From Marinobacter pelagius (GTDB lineage Bacteria > Pseudomonadota > Gammaproteobacteria > Pseudomonadales > Oleiphilaceae), in assembly GCF_900114925.1 (NCBI RefSeq), contig NZ_FOUR01000001.1, forward strand, positions 865,369 to 929,368: DNA of 64,000 nt. The letters run 5' to 3'. Shown here in pieces: positions 1 to 10,500 of this stretch; positions within the stretch are counted from its first letter, which is position 1; every line of letters begins with the position of its first letter. The notes below the pieces were generated by a model. That model was not told where the DNA came from and did no database searches. It was given only the letters and a program-made list of their open reading frames with translations. Position numbers and translations under genes: made by a program.

Positions 1-22
1 GGAACCGCTGAATCAGGGGGAA

Positions 23-132
23 GAGCAGCCGGGGCGGGGTCCTTCCGGGACACGCCGTGAATACGTCCATGTAGGCTTGAGCAAAACATCCTTGTTTTGC
101 ACAGTCCCGGAAGGACCCCGCCCCGGCTGCTC
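23..132 (-). repeat. Structured intergenic element, copy A (29-bp outer stem)
   Basis: Perfect 29-bp inverted repeat: 23-51 pairs with 104-132. The 52-nt interior holds an 8-bp hairpin (81-88 with 93-100, loop 89-92) and, on the minus strand, the core ACATGGACGT (63-72). Read on the minus strand the order is arm, small hairpin, core, arm, the same as the copies at 49300-49415 and 60074-60185. It lies just upstream of the SDR gene and could form a large hairpin in DNA or RNA. Function unknown; I recognise no named family. Confidence 0.8.
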
Positions 133-160
133 CCAAGCTTCAGCGCATGAGGATCAAGTT

Positions 161-928
161 ATGACTAACCCGCTTTTTGATATGACCGGCAAGGTTGCTG
201 TCATCACCGGCTCCACCAAGGGCATCGGCCGCTCCATCGCCGAGGAAATGGCCAGATGTGGGGCCAAAGTCGTCATCTCCAGCCGCAAGGCCGATGCCTG
301 TGAGCAGGTGGCCAGTGAACTGAGGGAACAGGGCTTCGAGGCCATGGCCATTCCCTGCCATGTCGGCAAGAAAGAAGATTTGCAGAACCTGGTGGACAAG
401 ACCAACGAAGCCTGGGGCAGCATCGATGTGCTGGTGTGCAACGCCGCCACCAACCCGGTCTATGGTCCCACGTCTGAAATGAACGATGACGCCTGGGACA
501 AGATCATGGACACCAACGTCAAAGGCACTTTCTGGCTCACTAACATGGTGCTGCCGCAGATGGCGGAAAAAGGAGAGGGTGCGGTAGTGCTGCTTTCCAG
601 CATCGCCGGCCTCCGTGGTAATACCGTGATCGGCACCTACGGCGTTTCCAAGGCGGCCGAAGCCGCGCTGGCCCGCAACCTCGCCGTGGAGTGGGGCCCC
701 AAGGGCATCCGTGTCAATGCCATCGCCCCGGGGTTGATCAAGACCGACTTTGCCAAAGCCCTCTGGGAAGACCCCGTCCGTGTTAAACGCGCCGAGGACA
801 AAACCCCGCTCCGTCGCATCGGTGACCCGGTTGATATCGCCGGTCTGGCTGTATTCCTGTCCACGAAGGCCAGCGCCTACATCACCGGTCAGGTCATCGT
901 AGCGGACGGCGGCGAAACAGTTTGTTGA
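161..928 (+). CDS. SDR-family NAD(P)-dependent oxidoreductase
   Basis: Classical short-chain dehydrogenase/reductase of 255 residues. It has the nucleotide-binding motif TGSTKGIG near the N-terminus, the CNAATN stretch in place of NNAG, the catalytic serine in LLSSIAG, the YGVSK catalytic Tyr/Lys pair, and a C-terminal GGE typical of the family. The reading frame is open back to 77, but that part runs through the inverted repeat 23-132. The ATG at 161, preceded by GAGGA at about 149-153, begins the conserved fold and is the better start. It points the same way as the kinase, phosphatase and acyl-CoA ligase genes downstream, suggesting oxidation or reduction of a hydroxyacyl or related intermediate. 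Substrate cannot be told from sequence. A hairpin (953-1009) separates it from the next gene. Confidence 0.9.
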   Translation: MTNPLFDMTGKVAVITGSTKGIGRSIAEEMARCGAKVVISSRKADACEQVASELREQGFEAMAIPCHVGKKEDLQNLVDKTNEAWGSIDVLVCNAATNPVYGPTSEMNDDAWDKIMDTNVKGTFWLTNMVLPQMAEKGEGAVVLLSSIAGLRGNTVIGTYGVSKAAEAALARNLAVEWGPKGIRVNAIAPGLIKTDFAKALWEDPVRVKRAEDKTPLRRIGDPVDIAGLAVFLSTKASAYITGQVIVADGGETVC

Positions 929-952
929 GACATGCCTCCATTGATTGGTGGG

Positions 953-1009
953 TGGCCAGCGGGTGGGGAGCCTTTGTTCCCTACAGAAAGGCTCCCCACC
1001 CGCCGGCCG
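953..1009. repeat. Long hairpin after the SDR gene, terminator-like
   Basis: A 17-bp perfect inverted repeat (959-975 with 987-1003, loop 976-986) is extended by five more pairs (953-957 with 1005-1009, the last a G-T wobble) after a single mismatch. No T tract follows, so factor-independent termination is uncertain. The arm composition (GGTGGGGAGCCTTT) recalls the outer arms of the three large structured elements. It may be a core-less derivative of that family, but the resemblance is loose. Confidence 0.6.
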
Positions 1010-1058
1010 CTGAACTTTGTGGGCGACGCGTAACGATTAAGTAAGGCTGAATAGAATA

Positions 1059-2123
1059 ATGAGTATGACGCCAGAGTTGGTAGAGGTTCTGCCAGCGCAC
1101 AAGTTTGATGAGAAAAGGCTTCTTGGTTGGCTACAGAAGGAGCTGCCGGATTTCGGCAGCCGCCTGGAGGTAAAACAGTTCCAGGGCGGCCAGTCCAACC
1201 CCACGTTCCTGCTCGACACCGACAGCGGCCGCTACGTCCTGCGCAAGAAGCCGCCCGGAAAGACCCTGCCGTCCGCGCACATGGTCGAGCGCGAGTACCG
1301 GGTCATGCGGGCGTTATCCGAGAACACCGATGTGCCGGTTCCGAACGTTCGGGTGTTGTGCGAGGACAGCGACGTCATTGGCACGCCTTTTTATGTCATG
1401 GATTTCCTGGAGGGCCGGATCATCAGTCACTCCGCGCTCCGCGCGCTGGATCGCCAGGATCGCTTGCCGGCCCACCACTCCGCCATCGACACCCTGGCGG
1501 CTCTGCATGCGGTGAATGTGAACGCCGTGGGCCTGGGCGATTACGGCCGGCCCGAGGGCTACGTGGCCCGGCAGGTATCCCGTTGGAGCAAGCAGTACCT
1601 GGCGTCTAAAACCGACGATCTGCCCGCCATGGACAAACTCATGGCTTGGCTGCCGGAGAACCTGCCAGCGACAGACGAGACCGCCATTGCCCACGGTGAC
1701 TACCGCTTCGGCAACCTGATGCTGGCACCGGACAAGCCGGAAGTGATCGCCATCCTCGACTGGGAACTTTCCACCCTGGGCCATCCGCTGGCGGATCTGG
1801 CCTATTACTGCCTTCCTTATTACTTGCCTTCGGACATGGAAGGCATGCGCGGGCTGCAGGGCGAGGATCTGGAAGCCCTGGGTGTGCCCGATGAGCAGGA
1901 AACCATTGCCCGCTACTGCGCCAAGACCGGTCGCGATGGCATCGACGACTGGCACGTGTTTCTGGCGTTTTCCCTGTTCCGGCTCGCCGCCATCCTGCAG
2001 GGGGTCTACAAGCGGGCCCTGGATGGCAATGCCGCCAATGCAAATGCCCTTCAGGTCGGCAAGCGCGCGAGCCTGCTGGCGGACATCGGCTGGAAAATTG
2101 CCAGTGACGGCCCACGGAATTGA
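1059..2123 (+). CDS. APH-family phosphotransferase, LvaA/ACAD11-kinase-like
   Basis: 354-residue protein kinase-like phosphotransferase of the aminoglycoside phosphotransferase (APH) superfamily. The catalytic loop HGDYRFGNLML (Brenner-type HxDxxxxN) and metal-binding ILDWE are both present, so it should be active. Chromosomal members of this type next to acyl-CoA genes are not resistance enzymes. The characterised relatives LvaA and the kinase domains of ACAD10/11 phosphorylate 4-hydroxyacyl-CoAs so the hydroxyl can be eliminated. The surrounding SDR, acyl-CoA ligase and SurE-like genes fit such a role here, by inference. The stop is 19 bases before the surE-like start, consistent with one transcript. 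An acyl-CoA dehydrogenase partner is not seen in the window and could lie left of it. Confidence 0.85.
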   Translation: MSMTPELVEVLPAHKFDEKRLLGWLQKELPDFGSRLEVKQFQGGQSNPTFLLDTDSGRYVLRKKPPGKTLPSAHMVEREYRVMRALSENTDVPVPNVRVLCEDSDVIGTPFYVMDFLEGRIISHSALRALDRQDRLPAHHSAIDTLAALHAVNVNAVGLGDYGRPEGYVARQVSRWSKQYLASKTDDLPAMDKLMAWLPENLPATDETAIAHGDYRFGNLMLAPDKPEVIAILDWELSTLGHPLADLAYYCLPYYLPSDMEGMRGLQGEDLEALGVPDEQETIARYCAKTGRDGIDDWHVFLAFSLFRLAAILQGVYKRALDGNAANANALQVGKRASLLADIGWKIASDGPRN

Positions 2124-2142
2124 CGGAGCTGGGAGAATCCCT

Positions 2143-2922
2143 ATGAACGGTCCGATTTGCGAACGCATCCTGATCACCAACGACGACGGCATCAACGCGC
2201 CGGGACTGGCGATCCTGGAGAACCTCGCCCGACAACTGGCGGAAGAGGTCTGGGTGGTCGCGCCGGAGCATGACCGCAGTGGCGCCGGCCAGAGCATTTC
2301 CATTCACAGCCCGCTGCGGGTCTATGAAACCGGGGCGAAGCGGTATGCCGTCTCCGGTACGCCGGCGGATTGTGTGCTCTATTCCCTGGCCGAGTGGTTC
2401 GGGGAAACACCGCCGGATCTGGTGCTGTCCGGAGTCAATTGCGGGGCCAATATCAGCGATTCGGTGCAGTACTCCGGCACCGTGGGGGCGGTGCTTAGCG
2501 CCTTGCACATGAATATTCCGGCCATCGCGCTGAGCCAGGCATTCCTGACGCGGGACGGCATCCGCTGGTCGCCGGTGGAAACCCACGGCGAAGCCCTGAT
2601 CCGAAAGCTTTACCAGCCCGGCGAGGCCCGGGCCTGGAACGTCAATTTCCCGGCCTGCGATGCCGGCGAGATCACTACGGCGCGCTGGTGCCGGCAGTCC
2701 ACCGGCTCCATCCAGCGCCCGAAGCTGCTGGCGGGGCGTGACGCCCGCAGCCTGCCGTACTGGTGGCTCGGCTTTGAGCGCAGTTCCCGCCACATTGTGG
2801 CCCCGGATGCCGATGTCACCGTGCTCCGGGACAAAGCCGTGGCCATCACACCCTTACGACACGAAGACCCCCTGCCAGGGGGCACCGACACCTTTGATTT
2901 GTCCGCCGAAGCGGCTGACTGA
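2143..2922 (+). CDS. surE: SurE-family 5'/3'-nucleotidase or phosphatase
   Basis: 259-residue SurE-like metal-dependent phosphatase. The N-terminal ITNDDG carries the two metal-binding aspartates. The downstream serine and asparagine motifs (SGTPADC, SGVNCGANI, QYSGTVGAV) are in family order. The frame is open upstream through the kinase gene, but ATG 2143 with GGGAG at 2131-2135 begins exactly at the family N-terminus. SurE enzymes dephosphorylate nucleoside monophosphates and sometimes other phosphoesters. The usual surE lies with pcm and rpoS; this copy sits between a kinase and an acyl-CoA ligase, so it is probably a paralog with a different substrate. Its role beside the kinase is unclear. 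Confidence 0.88.
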   Translation: MNGPICERILITNDDGINAPGLAILENLARQLAEEVWVVAPEHDRSGAGQSISIHSPLRVYETGAKRYAVSGTPADCVLYSLAEWFGETPPDLVLSGVNCGANISDSVQYSGTVGAVLSALHMNIPAIALSQAFLTRDGIRWSPVETHGEALIRKLYQPGEARAWNVNFPACDAGEITTARWCRQSTGSIQRPKLLAGRDARSLPYWWLGFERSSRHIVAPDADVTVLRDKAVAITPLRHEDPLPGGTDTFDLSAEAAD

Positions 2923-2946
2923 TTCACCCTGGGGAGAATAACAACC

Positions 2947-4611
2947 ATGTTTGAACGTCATTACAAGGTCTGGCCCAAGGAACTGCCCAAAACCATGACC
3001 CTGCCGAAGACCAGCGTGTATACCAACCTGGAGATTTCGGCACGACGCTATCCCGACCACACGGCCATCATTTTCTACGATGCGCCCATCAACTACCGGC
3101 GCCTCAACGAGGAAGTGGAAACCATGGCCGGCTACCTGCAGGCCCAGGGCGTCAGCAAGGGTGACCGGGTGCTGCTGTACATGCAGAACTCCCCTCAGTA
3201 CGTGATTTCCTACTATGCCATCCTGCGCGCCGATGCCGTGGTGATTCCGGTGAACCCCATGAACCGGGCGGCGGAGCTGGAGCACTTTATTGCCGATACC
3301 AGTGCCACGGTGTGCCTGGCCGGGCAGGAGCTGGCAGGTTTCATCGTGCCCATGATCGGTGAAACTAACCTCGAACAAGTAGTGGTTGCTTCCTATAACA
3401 CTTACATCGATACGGAGACCGACCTGGACTTGCCCGCCGAGGTGTCGGCCCCGGCCTGGTCCAAAGATGTCCCGGGGGTGGTCACCTGGGAGGCGGCGAT
3501 GGCAGCGGGTCATACCCCGGGCCCCCACACCGCAATGCCCGAGGACCTGGCCGTGATTCCCTACAGCTCCGGTACCACCGGTGCGCCCAAGGGCTGCATG
3601 CACACCCATCGCTCGGTGATGGCAACGGCGGTCCACCGGGTGTTCTGGAACCTGACCACGCCGGACAGTGTTCAGCTGGCGACCCTGCCGTTTTTCCATG
3701 TTACCGGTATGACCGGGTCGATGAACGGCCCGATTTTCACCGGTTCGACCTCGGTGATCATGACCCGCTGGGAACGCACCACGGCGGCACGGCTGATCGA
3801 GCGCTACAAGGTAACCGGGTGGACCAACATCGTCACCATGGCGGTGGATTTCCTGTCCAACCCGGATATCGGCAAGTACGACCTCAGCAGCCTCAACATG
3901 ATCGGGGGTGGTGGCGCCGCCATGCCCGTTGCCGTGGCCGAAAAGCTCAAGCGGATGACCGGCCTGGACTACATCGAGGGCTATGGTCTGTCGGAGACCA
4001 TGGCTGCCACTCACATCAATCCCACCGCCCATCCCAAGCCCCAGTGCCTGGGCATCCCGGTATTTGACGTGGACAGCCGCATCATCGATGTCGACACCCT
4101 GCAGGAGAAAGGCCCGGGTGAGACCGGCGAAATTGTCTCCAGTGGCCCACAGGTCACCATCGGGTACTGGAACCGGCCGGCGGAGACCGAGGCCGCCTTT
4201 GTCGAGATCGATGGCAAGCGTTTCTTCCGCACCGGTGATCTGGGCTACTACGACGACGACGGCTATTTCTTCATGGTCGACCGGGTCAAACGCATGATCA
4301 ACGCCTCCGGCTTCAAGGTCTGGCCCTCTGAGGTCGAAGGCTTGATGTACCGTCACCCGGCGATCCATGAGGTGTGCATCATCTCAGCTCCTGACCCCAA
4401 GCGCGGCGAGACCGTCAAGGCCTGCATCGTGCTGACACCGGAAGCCGAGGGCAAGACCAGCGCCGAAGACATCACCGCCTGGTGCAAGGAGCAGATGGCG
4501 GCCTACAAGGTGCCGACCATCGTGGAGTTCGTCGATGAGTTGCCAAAGTCACCCACTGGCAAGCTGATGTGGCGGGCGCTGCAGGAGCAGGAGTGGGGTA
4601 AGGAGACTTGA
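2947..4611 (+). CDS. AMP-dependent fatty acyl-CoA ligase
   Basis: 554-residue ANL-superfamily adenylate-forming enzyme. It shows the phosphate-binding loop YSSGTTGAPKG, the GYGLSE motif, the FRTGDLGYYDDDGYF hinge region and the C-terminal catalytic lysine region SPTGKLMWR. It activates a carboxylic acid to acyl-CoA using ATP and CoA; overall form resembles medium- to long-chain fatty acid ligases. ATG 2947 follows GGGGAG at 2931-2936. It lies 24 bases after the surE-like gene. With the kinase and SDR this would form a pathway entry step, as LvaE does in levulinate catabolism. Chain length and substrate are not predictable. Confidence 0.9.
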   Translation: MFERHYKVWPKELPKTMTLPKTSVYTNLEISARRYPDHTAIIFYDAPINYRRLNEEVETMAGYLQAQGVSKGDRVLLYMQNSPQYVISYYAILRADAVVIPVNPMNRAAELEHFIADTSATVCLAGQELAGFIVPMIGETNLEQVVVASYNTYIDTETDLDLPAEVSAPAWSKDVPGVVTWEAAMAAGHTPGPHTAMPEDLAVIPYSSGTTGAPKGCMHTHRSVMATAVHRVFWNLTTPDSVQLATLPFFHVTGMTGSMNGPIFTGSTSVIMTRWERTTAARLIERYKVTGWTNIVTMAVDFLSNPDIGKYDLSSLNMIGGGGAAMPVAVAEKLKRMTGLDYIEGYGLSETMAATHINPTAHPKPQCLGIPVFDVDSRIIDVDTLQEKGPGETGEIVSSGPQVTIGYWNRPAETEAAFVEIDGKRFFRTGDLGYYDDDGYFFMVDRVKRMINASGFKVWPSEVEGLMYRHPAIHEVCIISAPDPKRGETVKACIVLTPEAEGKTSAEDITAWCKEQMAAYKVPTIVEFVDELPKSPTGKLMWRALQEQEWGKET

Positions 4612-4633
4612 TAACGTTGGGGTCACATACTCA

Positions 4634-4663
4634 GGGGTCAGATGAACTTGTTCATCTGACCCC
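4634..4663. repeat. REP-like palindrome GGGGTCAGA/TCTGACCCC
   Basis: 30-nt palindrome with 14-bp arms and a 2-nt centre. First of eight such palindromes in the window, located between the acyl-CoA ligase and vgrG genes. It may also act as a transcript 3' structure. The remainder of the gap to 4807 holds no other feature except AAGGA at about 4795, the vgrG ribosome binding site. Confidence 0.85.
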
Positions 4664-4807
4664 ATCCTCAAGTCCACCCCCCAACTCTGGATTTTCTCCA
4701 AACACGCTGGTACCTTTCCCAACTTCGCGGGAGCCCCATCAAGGATCCGATGGCACGTTACCCGCACCGATTCAACGGACCGAATCAACCCTTCAAGGAC
4801 TGAAGAC

Positions 4808-6925
4808 ATGCCCCAGGCAAGCGGATTGCAGTGCACCGCCCGTGTCGGTGACTTCCCCTCTGATCATTTCGTCGTGGTCGCCTTCGCGCTGACCGAGAGC
4901 CTTTCCGAGCTGTTCCAGGGCCGCCTCGAGCTGGCGAGCACCGATCCCGACGTTCCTGCCGAAGCTATGCTGGAACAACCCGTCGACCTGGTGGTCTGGC
5001 AGGACGGCCAACCCCTGCGCCAATTCACCGGCGTGGTCAACGAATTCGCCCGGGGCGACACCGGCCATCGCCGCACCCGCTATGAGGTGCTATTCCAGCC
5101 ACCCCTTTGGCGGCTGGGCCTGATGCACAACAGCCGCATCTTCCAGGGGCAGAGCCCGGAGGCCATTATCCGCACGCTGCTGGAAGAGCGGGGTATCGTG
5201 GATACGATCTTCGATCTGAAACGCTCTCCGGAAGAGCGGGAATACTGCGTCCAGCACCGGGAAAGCGACCTGGCCTTTATCGAGAGACTGGCGGCGGAGG
5301 AAGGCTGGCATTACCGCTACCAGCAAGGAAGCGTCGACGGAGAAGAGCAACCGGCCCTGGTCTTTTCCGATCACCACGGCGATGCTCAGAAGCTGGAGCC
5401 GGCACCCTACAACGGCCGGGCCGGGGGCAGTACCCGCCAGCCCTGTATTTTCCGCTTCAAATACCAGGAACGGGTCCGGGCCGCGTCCGTGGCCCTCAAG
5501 GACTACACCTTCAAAAATCCCGCCTACGCCCTGATGCACGAGCAGGGCGCGGCCGACCTGAACCAGCGCGAAGACTACCAGCACTACGATTATCCCGGCC
5601 GCTACAAGGCTGATGCCAGCGGCCAGCCCTACACCCGGGCCCGCCTGGACGCCCTGAGAAACGATGCTTCCACCGGCCACGGCGAAAGCAACCGGCCGGA
5701 TTTCACTCCTGGCGCCAGAGTCGCGCTCACCGATCACGACAACGAGGCCGTGAACCGGGAGTGGTTACTCACTGCCGTCACCCACACCGGCAAACAGCCC
5801 CAGGCCCTGGAAGAGGAGAGCGGTCAGGAGCCCACTACCTACCACAACTTCTTCAACGCGGTTCCCGCGGACAGAACCTGGCGACCGAGAACCGACCACA
5901 AGCCAATGATGGACGGCCCCCAGATCGCCATCGTCACCGGTCCGGAGGGTGAGGAAATCCACTGCGACGAACACGGCCGGGTGAAGGTCCGTTTCCCGTG
6001 GGATCGCTACGCACAAAATAATCAGCACAGCAGTGCCTGGCTCCGCGTCAGCCAGGGCTGGGCGGGCGGCCAATACGGCTTCATGGCCCTGCCGAGAATA
6101 GGCCACGAGGTGATCGTCAGTTTCCTGGACGGCGATCCGGATCAACCCATCATCACCGGCCGCACCCACCACGCCACCAATGTGCCACCGTATGAACTAC
6201 CGGCACACAAAACCCGCACCACCCTGAAAACCAAGACCCACAAGGGCGAGGGCAGCAACGAGCTGCGCTTCGAAGACGAGGCTGGGGAAGAGCAGATCTA
6301 CCTCCACGCCCAGAAAGACCTGGACCTGCTCACCGAGCACAACCGCACCGAGGTCATCAAAAACGACAGTCACCTGACTGTGGAAAACAACTTTCACAGT
6401 CACACCAAAGGCTCCACTCACCGTACCGTGGACGGCGAAAAACGCGAACAGACCGGTAAAGATCACAGCCTCAGCGTAACAGGCACCCTCCACCTGAAAG
6501 CCGGTACCGCCTGGCTCAGTGAGTCCGGCACCGAACTGCATATCAGGGCCGGTCAGAAGGTGGTGATCGAGGCCGGTGCCGAGATCACGCTCAAGGCCGG
6601 GGGCAGTTTTGTGAAGATCGACCCCGGTGGCGTTGCCATGGGGGGCGCGGCTATCAGGATGAATGCCGGTGGCTCGCCAGGTAAAGGTAGCGGGCAAATG
6701 GTCCGGATGGCGGAGATGCCGGAAGTGGTCAGGGAACAAGGGATCTTCGTGGCACCCGCTCACCTTGCCGATGCTGGCCAGCGATCGGATGCGGCTGCCT
6801 CCCCCGGCTTCAGGACCGCTCTGTTCACGGCAGCTTCGGAAAGAGCGCCAGCACAGCAACTTTGCCAGAAAAAACTCGACGGAACCTGCGATGTCCGCAA
6901 CTGCCCCTGTACCAGCCATGTGTAA
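4808..6925 (+). CDS. vgrG: Type VI secretion spike protein VgrG
   Basis: 705-residue VgrG/gp27-gp5-like spike. The N-terminal gp27-like hub includes the family stretches [32 protein letters not shown] and EEGWHYRY. The gp5-like OB segment carries [11 protein letters not shown] and [10 protein letters not shown], followed by a needle-like repeat region ([17 protein letters not shown]). The last 70 or so residues after the needle form a non-standard tail ending in a cysteine-rich cluster with four Cys in about 20 residues, possibly a binding site for cargo or chaperone. The start at 4808 has AAGGA eight bases upstream. It is the first gene of an orphan VgrG island: no sheath, baseplate or TssM genes are in the window. 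Its 3' end overlaps the DUF4123 gene. Confidence 0.95.
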   Translation: MPQASGLQCTARVGDFPSDHFVVVAFALTESLSELFQGRLELASTDPDVPAEAMLEQPVDLVVWQDGQPLRQFTGVVNEFARGDTGHRRTRYEVLFQPPLWRLGLMHNSRIFQGQSPEAIIRTLLEERGIVDTIFDLKRSPEEREYCVQHRESDLAFIERLAAEEGWHYRYQQGSVDGEEQPALVFSDHHGDAQKLEPAPYNGRAGGSTRQPCIFRFKYQERVRAASVALKDYTFKNPAYALMHEQGAADLNQREDYQHYDYPGRYKADASGQPYTRARLDALRNDASTGHGESNRPDFTPGARVALTDHDNEAVNREWLLTAVTHTGKQPQALEEESGQEPTTYHNFFNAVPADRTWRPRTDHKPMMDGPQIAIVTGPEGEEIHCDEHGRVKVRFPWDRYAQNNQHSSAWLRVSQGWAGGQYGFMALPRIGHEVIVSFLDGDPDQPIITGRTHHATNVPPYELPAHKTRTTLKTKTHKGEGSNELRFEDEAGEEQIYLHAQKDLDLLTEHNRTEVIKNDSHLTVENNFHSHTKGSTHRTVDGEKREQTGKDHSLSVTGTLHLKAGTAWLSESGTELHIRAGQKVVIEAGAEITLKAGGSFVKIDPGGVAMGGAAIRMNAGGSPGKGSGQMVRMAEMPEVVREQGIFVAPAHLADAGQRSDAAASPGFRTALFTAASERAPAQQLCQKKLDGTCDVRNCPCTSHV

Positions 6926-7514
6926 AAGGCCGTCGGGCTTCCGGCAAATGCTTGATCGTCATCGGATTGCCCGGGACCACGGTTGCCTGCTGATCATTGA
7001 TGCTGCGAGGTATGAAGAGGGGGAGGTGCTCCGACAGATTTATACCCTGGACGATGATCCGGATTGGTGCTGGCTGTTTGATCAAACGCCATTTGAGCAG
7101 GACAGAGACGCCGGTCCCATTGTGGTGGCGACCACTTCCGACAGCTTGCTCTGTCAGTACGCCGTCAACGGATGGGCGGCGGATGAAGCAGTGCTGGTGC
7201 TCGTGTCCGGCCGGGAACCGGATGAGGCACTGACCGGTTTCCGACAAAGCCTGATGGTTCAGCTGGAGCATTACGGGCCGTGCTTCCTGCGACCCTACGA
7301 CAGCCGTTTTCTTGAGATGATGGCCGCGTGCCGGCCTGAAGCGCTCGGCAGCCTGATTGGAAAAGGAGATCTGCTGATGTGGAGTATTGATCGCGGAGGC
7401 GAGGTTGATTGGTCGAGTACGGTCGGTATCAAGGAAGACTTCCGTGGCCTGAACCATGAGCAGGATGCCGCCTTTGAACGGTTCTTGACGTCGGTGCACG
7501 GGTTTTCCCGCTAA
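6891..7514 (+). CDS. DUF4123 protein, T6SS effector chaperone/adaptor
   Basis: About 207 residues with the DUF4123 pattern: a [10 protein letters not shown] start, a central CWLFDQTPF and the acidic/aromatic stretches to FLRPYD. Such proteins (Tap/Tec) load a specific effector onto its cognate VgrG in the cytoplasm. It stands between vgrG and a large effector, as expected. The frame is open back to 6663 inside vgrG, but conserved sequence begins near residue 15 from ATG 6891. ATG 6918 is an alternative; neither has a strong ribosome site, so coupling to vgrG translation is likely. With 6891 it overlaps vgrG by 35 bases. Confidence 0.82.
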   Translation: MSATAPVPAMCKRPSGFRQMLDRHRIARDHGCLLIIDAARYEEGEVLRQIYTLDDDPDWCWLFDQTPFEQDRDAGPIVVATTSDSLLCQYAVNGWAADEAVLVLVSGREPDEALTGFRQSLMVQLEHYGPCFLRPYDSRFLEMMAACRPEALGSLIGKGDLLMWSIDRGGEVDWSSTVGIKEDFRGLNHEQDAAFERFLTSVHGFSR

Positions 7515-7569
7515 TTGTAAGGATCGGCCTGCGCAGGATGTGCGGGCCTGAAGAAAAGGAACTTCAACA

Positions 7570-10500
7570 ATGTCAGCCATCAAGGCACCACCCTGTACAC
7601 CGTCCAGTACGTTCTGGCTGGAACTGACCGGAGAGCAGTCTCTCGCGGGCCATCACTACTGCCTCCATGAGCGGAACGGCGATCAGGTGGAAGTGATTCC
7701 CATGGAACCGTGTGCGGACCGGCGCGGCCGAATGGGCCCCATCCTGGCTGGCCATCTGGAAGCATCCGGAAAGCGTTCACTTGTGCTGGAACTCCAGGGT
7801 GAAAGCAAAAGGGTCGTGATTCCGGTAATCGAGAGTGAGGAAATCGGCCCGCAGGCTCTGAAACCGTCTCAACGGGAATACCAGGACAACCTGATGGTTT
7901 CCGTTCATCCGACATTATTTTGTGATGCCGGTGAGCTGACCCGTAATCGTCCGGTTAGCGGCTTTGATGAGGTGATCCCGGCGCCCATGCGCACCGGCTG
8001 GATCTATGTCTTTTTCCGTGGCCGGCTGTGGCGTGAAGTGTCCGTCTTGACCCTAGAGGATGGAGCGCCGGTCATGCGTGACACCGATCTCGCTTCAGTC
8101 CGCGAGAGTGATTCGGACCGAGCGAACGACCGTGTGCCGGTAGGACCGGAAATCGACGTGATCCATGTGCCGGCTCGACTGCTCGGGGTTGATGTCTGGG
8201 ATGAGGTGCAGCTGGCGTTCAGCGAGACCCAGTGGGCCTGGCATTATGTCCGGGCCATGGAGGAGGATCAGTCACTTCGTAATCAGCGATGCCGTGACGC
8301 CCGGGCGGTTCGGGCATTCCTGGGACGTCATTCGGGACATCCCGGAACGGATTGGTGCCGGTTGGATGCCATGCCTCCGATGCGCTCAAGAGAGCATACA
8401 ATCGAGCGCGAGCACACCTGCCCCGGACACTGGCTGCGTGATGTAAACGGCCAGGAAACGGGCTCGGCCCAGCAGGCACTGGTGGCACAACGTGAGGCCA
8501 TTGAGTCAGACGGCGCGAGCGTCGACGCCGACTATTTCATTGAGACGCCTTCCCTGTTTCCGAGTTGGCGTCACGCCCATCTCCGGGGCGCAAGGCTTCC
8601 GGACATTCCCGAAGGTACCGATGCGTTCGAATCACTCCGGGATCGTCATCTGCTCACCCTTCACCTGAGGGATCCCCTTCAGGCTGCCCGGCATCTGGTG
8701 GGGCAGGTCAATGCCTCCCTCGCGTTGTTGCTGGCCCTGGTGGATAACGTCAAGAAACGGCCCTTCGGCGTCACGGCGGAGCTGTTCCACAACAACTTCC
8801 GGCGCAGTGTGCTTCCCGACGGCAGAGACAATCCGCTGTACATCGACGGTGGCTGGTTCGACAACCGGCTGGATGACAGCGAGGAGGGCCGTCTCTGTCG
8901 AACCATGTATGACGTTGAACGCAGGGCAATCCGCGAGTTTGTGAAAGGGGCACAGGCGGCGATTGTCCGCATGCTGGAGAATACACAACCAGAGAGCCTG
9001 ACCGCGGTTCTCCGTGACCTGTTTGCCCTCGAGTCTGGCAATGCTGTCGCCGGTTTCTACCAGACGGTGCCCATCCTTCAGGTGCTGTCGTTGCCCGCGG
9101 GTCGCATTGATCCCCTGCTGTTGCCCCAGGAAGTTGACGAGGAGGCGGGGCAGAGTGCTGAAATGCTGGCGCTCCGCATCGCCCGGGGTGAGCACCCGGT
9201 GGGGGCAATGTTGCTGCCATTTGATAACAATCGGCAGGATTGCCAGATTGGCGATGCCACCGCTGAAACCCTCCGGGCCATGGTTGCTGCCCTGGAAGAC
9301 CGAAGCCAGAGCCTGCGGGTAATGGAGGGCAACGTTGTCCGGGAACTGGCTGATCACCAATCAGAGACCCGAGCGTCTGATACCGCCGCAGTCCTCGCTG
9401 CGACAAGATCTGCGAGCAGTGCTTTTTCAGGCATAGCTGGCGGCGTAGCCCAATGGTGGTTGAGTACGATCCAGAAAGAACTCCAGCAGAAAGGCGCCAC
9501 ATTCACTGCGGAGGTCAGCCGGATCCAGGGGGCTTTTGAGGGTTTTGCCCAGGCGGCGATTCCAGGCCGGACCCGGGTCCAGTTGGAAGGCTCTGAGGAA
9601 GGCCGGGCGTTTGTGGTGCTCGAAGTTGTGGATGAAAGCGGTCAGACCTTGACCTCTGGCGCAGCCGTGGGTGCCTCTCTCAGGCTGGCGGAGGCTGACG
9701 TTTTTGATGGTACGGTCAAGGACCAGAGAGTACGGCACTGGCTGCATCAGAGTACTACCAGCCCGATGGGGTTGCCGGGGATTTTGGTGGTGTTTGATTT
9801 GTGGAATTTTGGGGTGGCGTTTGAAGCACTGGACGCGCCGAATTCCCGGAATGTGATGGGCTTTCTCAGTGCCGCTTCTGATCTGGGGGTGAGTGCTGCA
9901 CAACTTATTGCTTTGTTGCCAAATCAATCCAAAAGACTTGCACTCGAAGTCTCAAAATGGAAAGACGACGCTCGTTGGTTTACGGCCCTTACTAATAAGG
10001 TAAATGTAGCCGATGAACTCGCAGAAGAGGTGGTAAGGAATAAAGTTGAGGCTTTCGGCTGGGTTGCCGGTATGTTTTCCGCAGCGCTGATGACCGGTGA
10101 TGCTGTGGCCTCTTTCGTCAATCGGCGATGGAGAGTCGGTACCACCCATTTAATCCAGGCTGGTGGTACGGCTACTCTAGCCAGTTCCGATATCATTGCG
10201 GCTCGGATACTAACCCCCGCCGGTCGTCGTGCGGTTGAACGGTCGTCGGTTCAGGCGGTTCAAACCGTATTGGGGCGGCTGATACCGGCCACCGCGAGGT
10301 GGGGTGGCACCGTCGCATCCGGTTATGTCACCGCATTGGGTTTTGCGATCTACGTCTTGGGTGAAGCTCTGTATTACCGTGTTAAGGATGACGCGGTTAG
10401 CCAATGGCTGAGAACAGGTCCCTTTTCCGACGATCGTGAAGCGCTGAATGATACGCTCCAGGATGAGGGTCTTGCTTACATCGAGCTAGTCAAGGCCATG

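Noticed and set aside
77..160. N-terminal extension of the SDR protein
   Set aside because: The codons run through the inverted-repeat element, carry no family sequence and lack a ribosome site; ATG 161 is better.
2854..4368. Long open frame antisense to the acyl-CoA ligase gene
   Set aside because: A mirror of GC-rich codon use in a clear ligase gene; no domain, no ribosome site.
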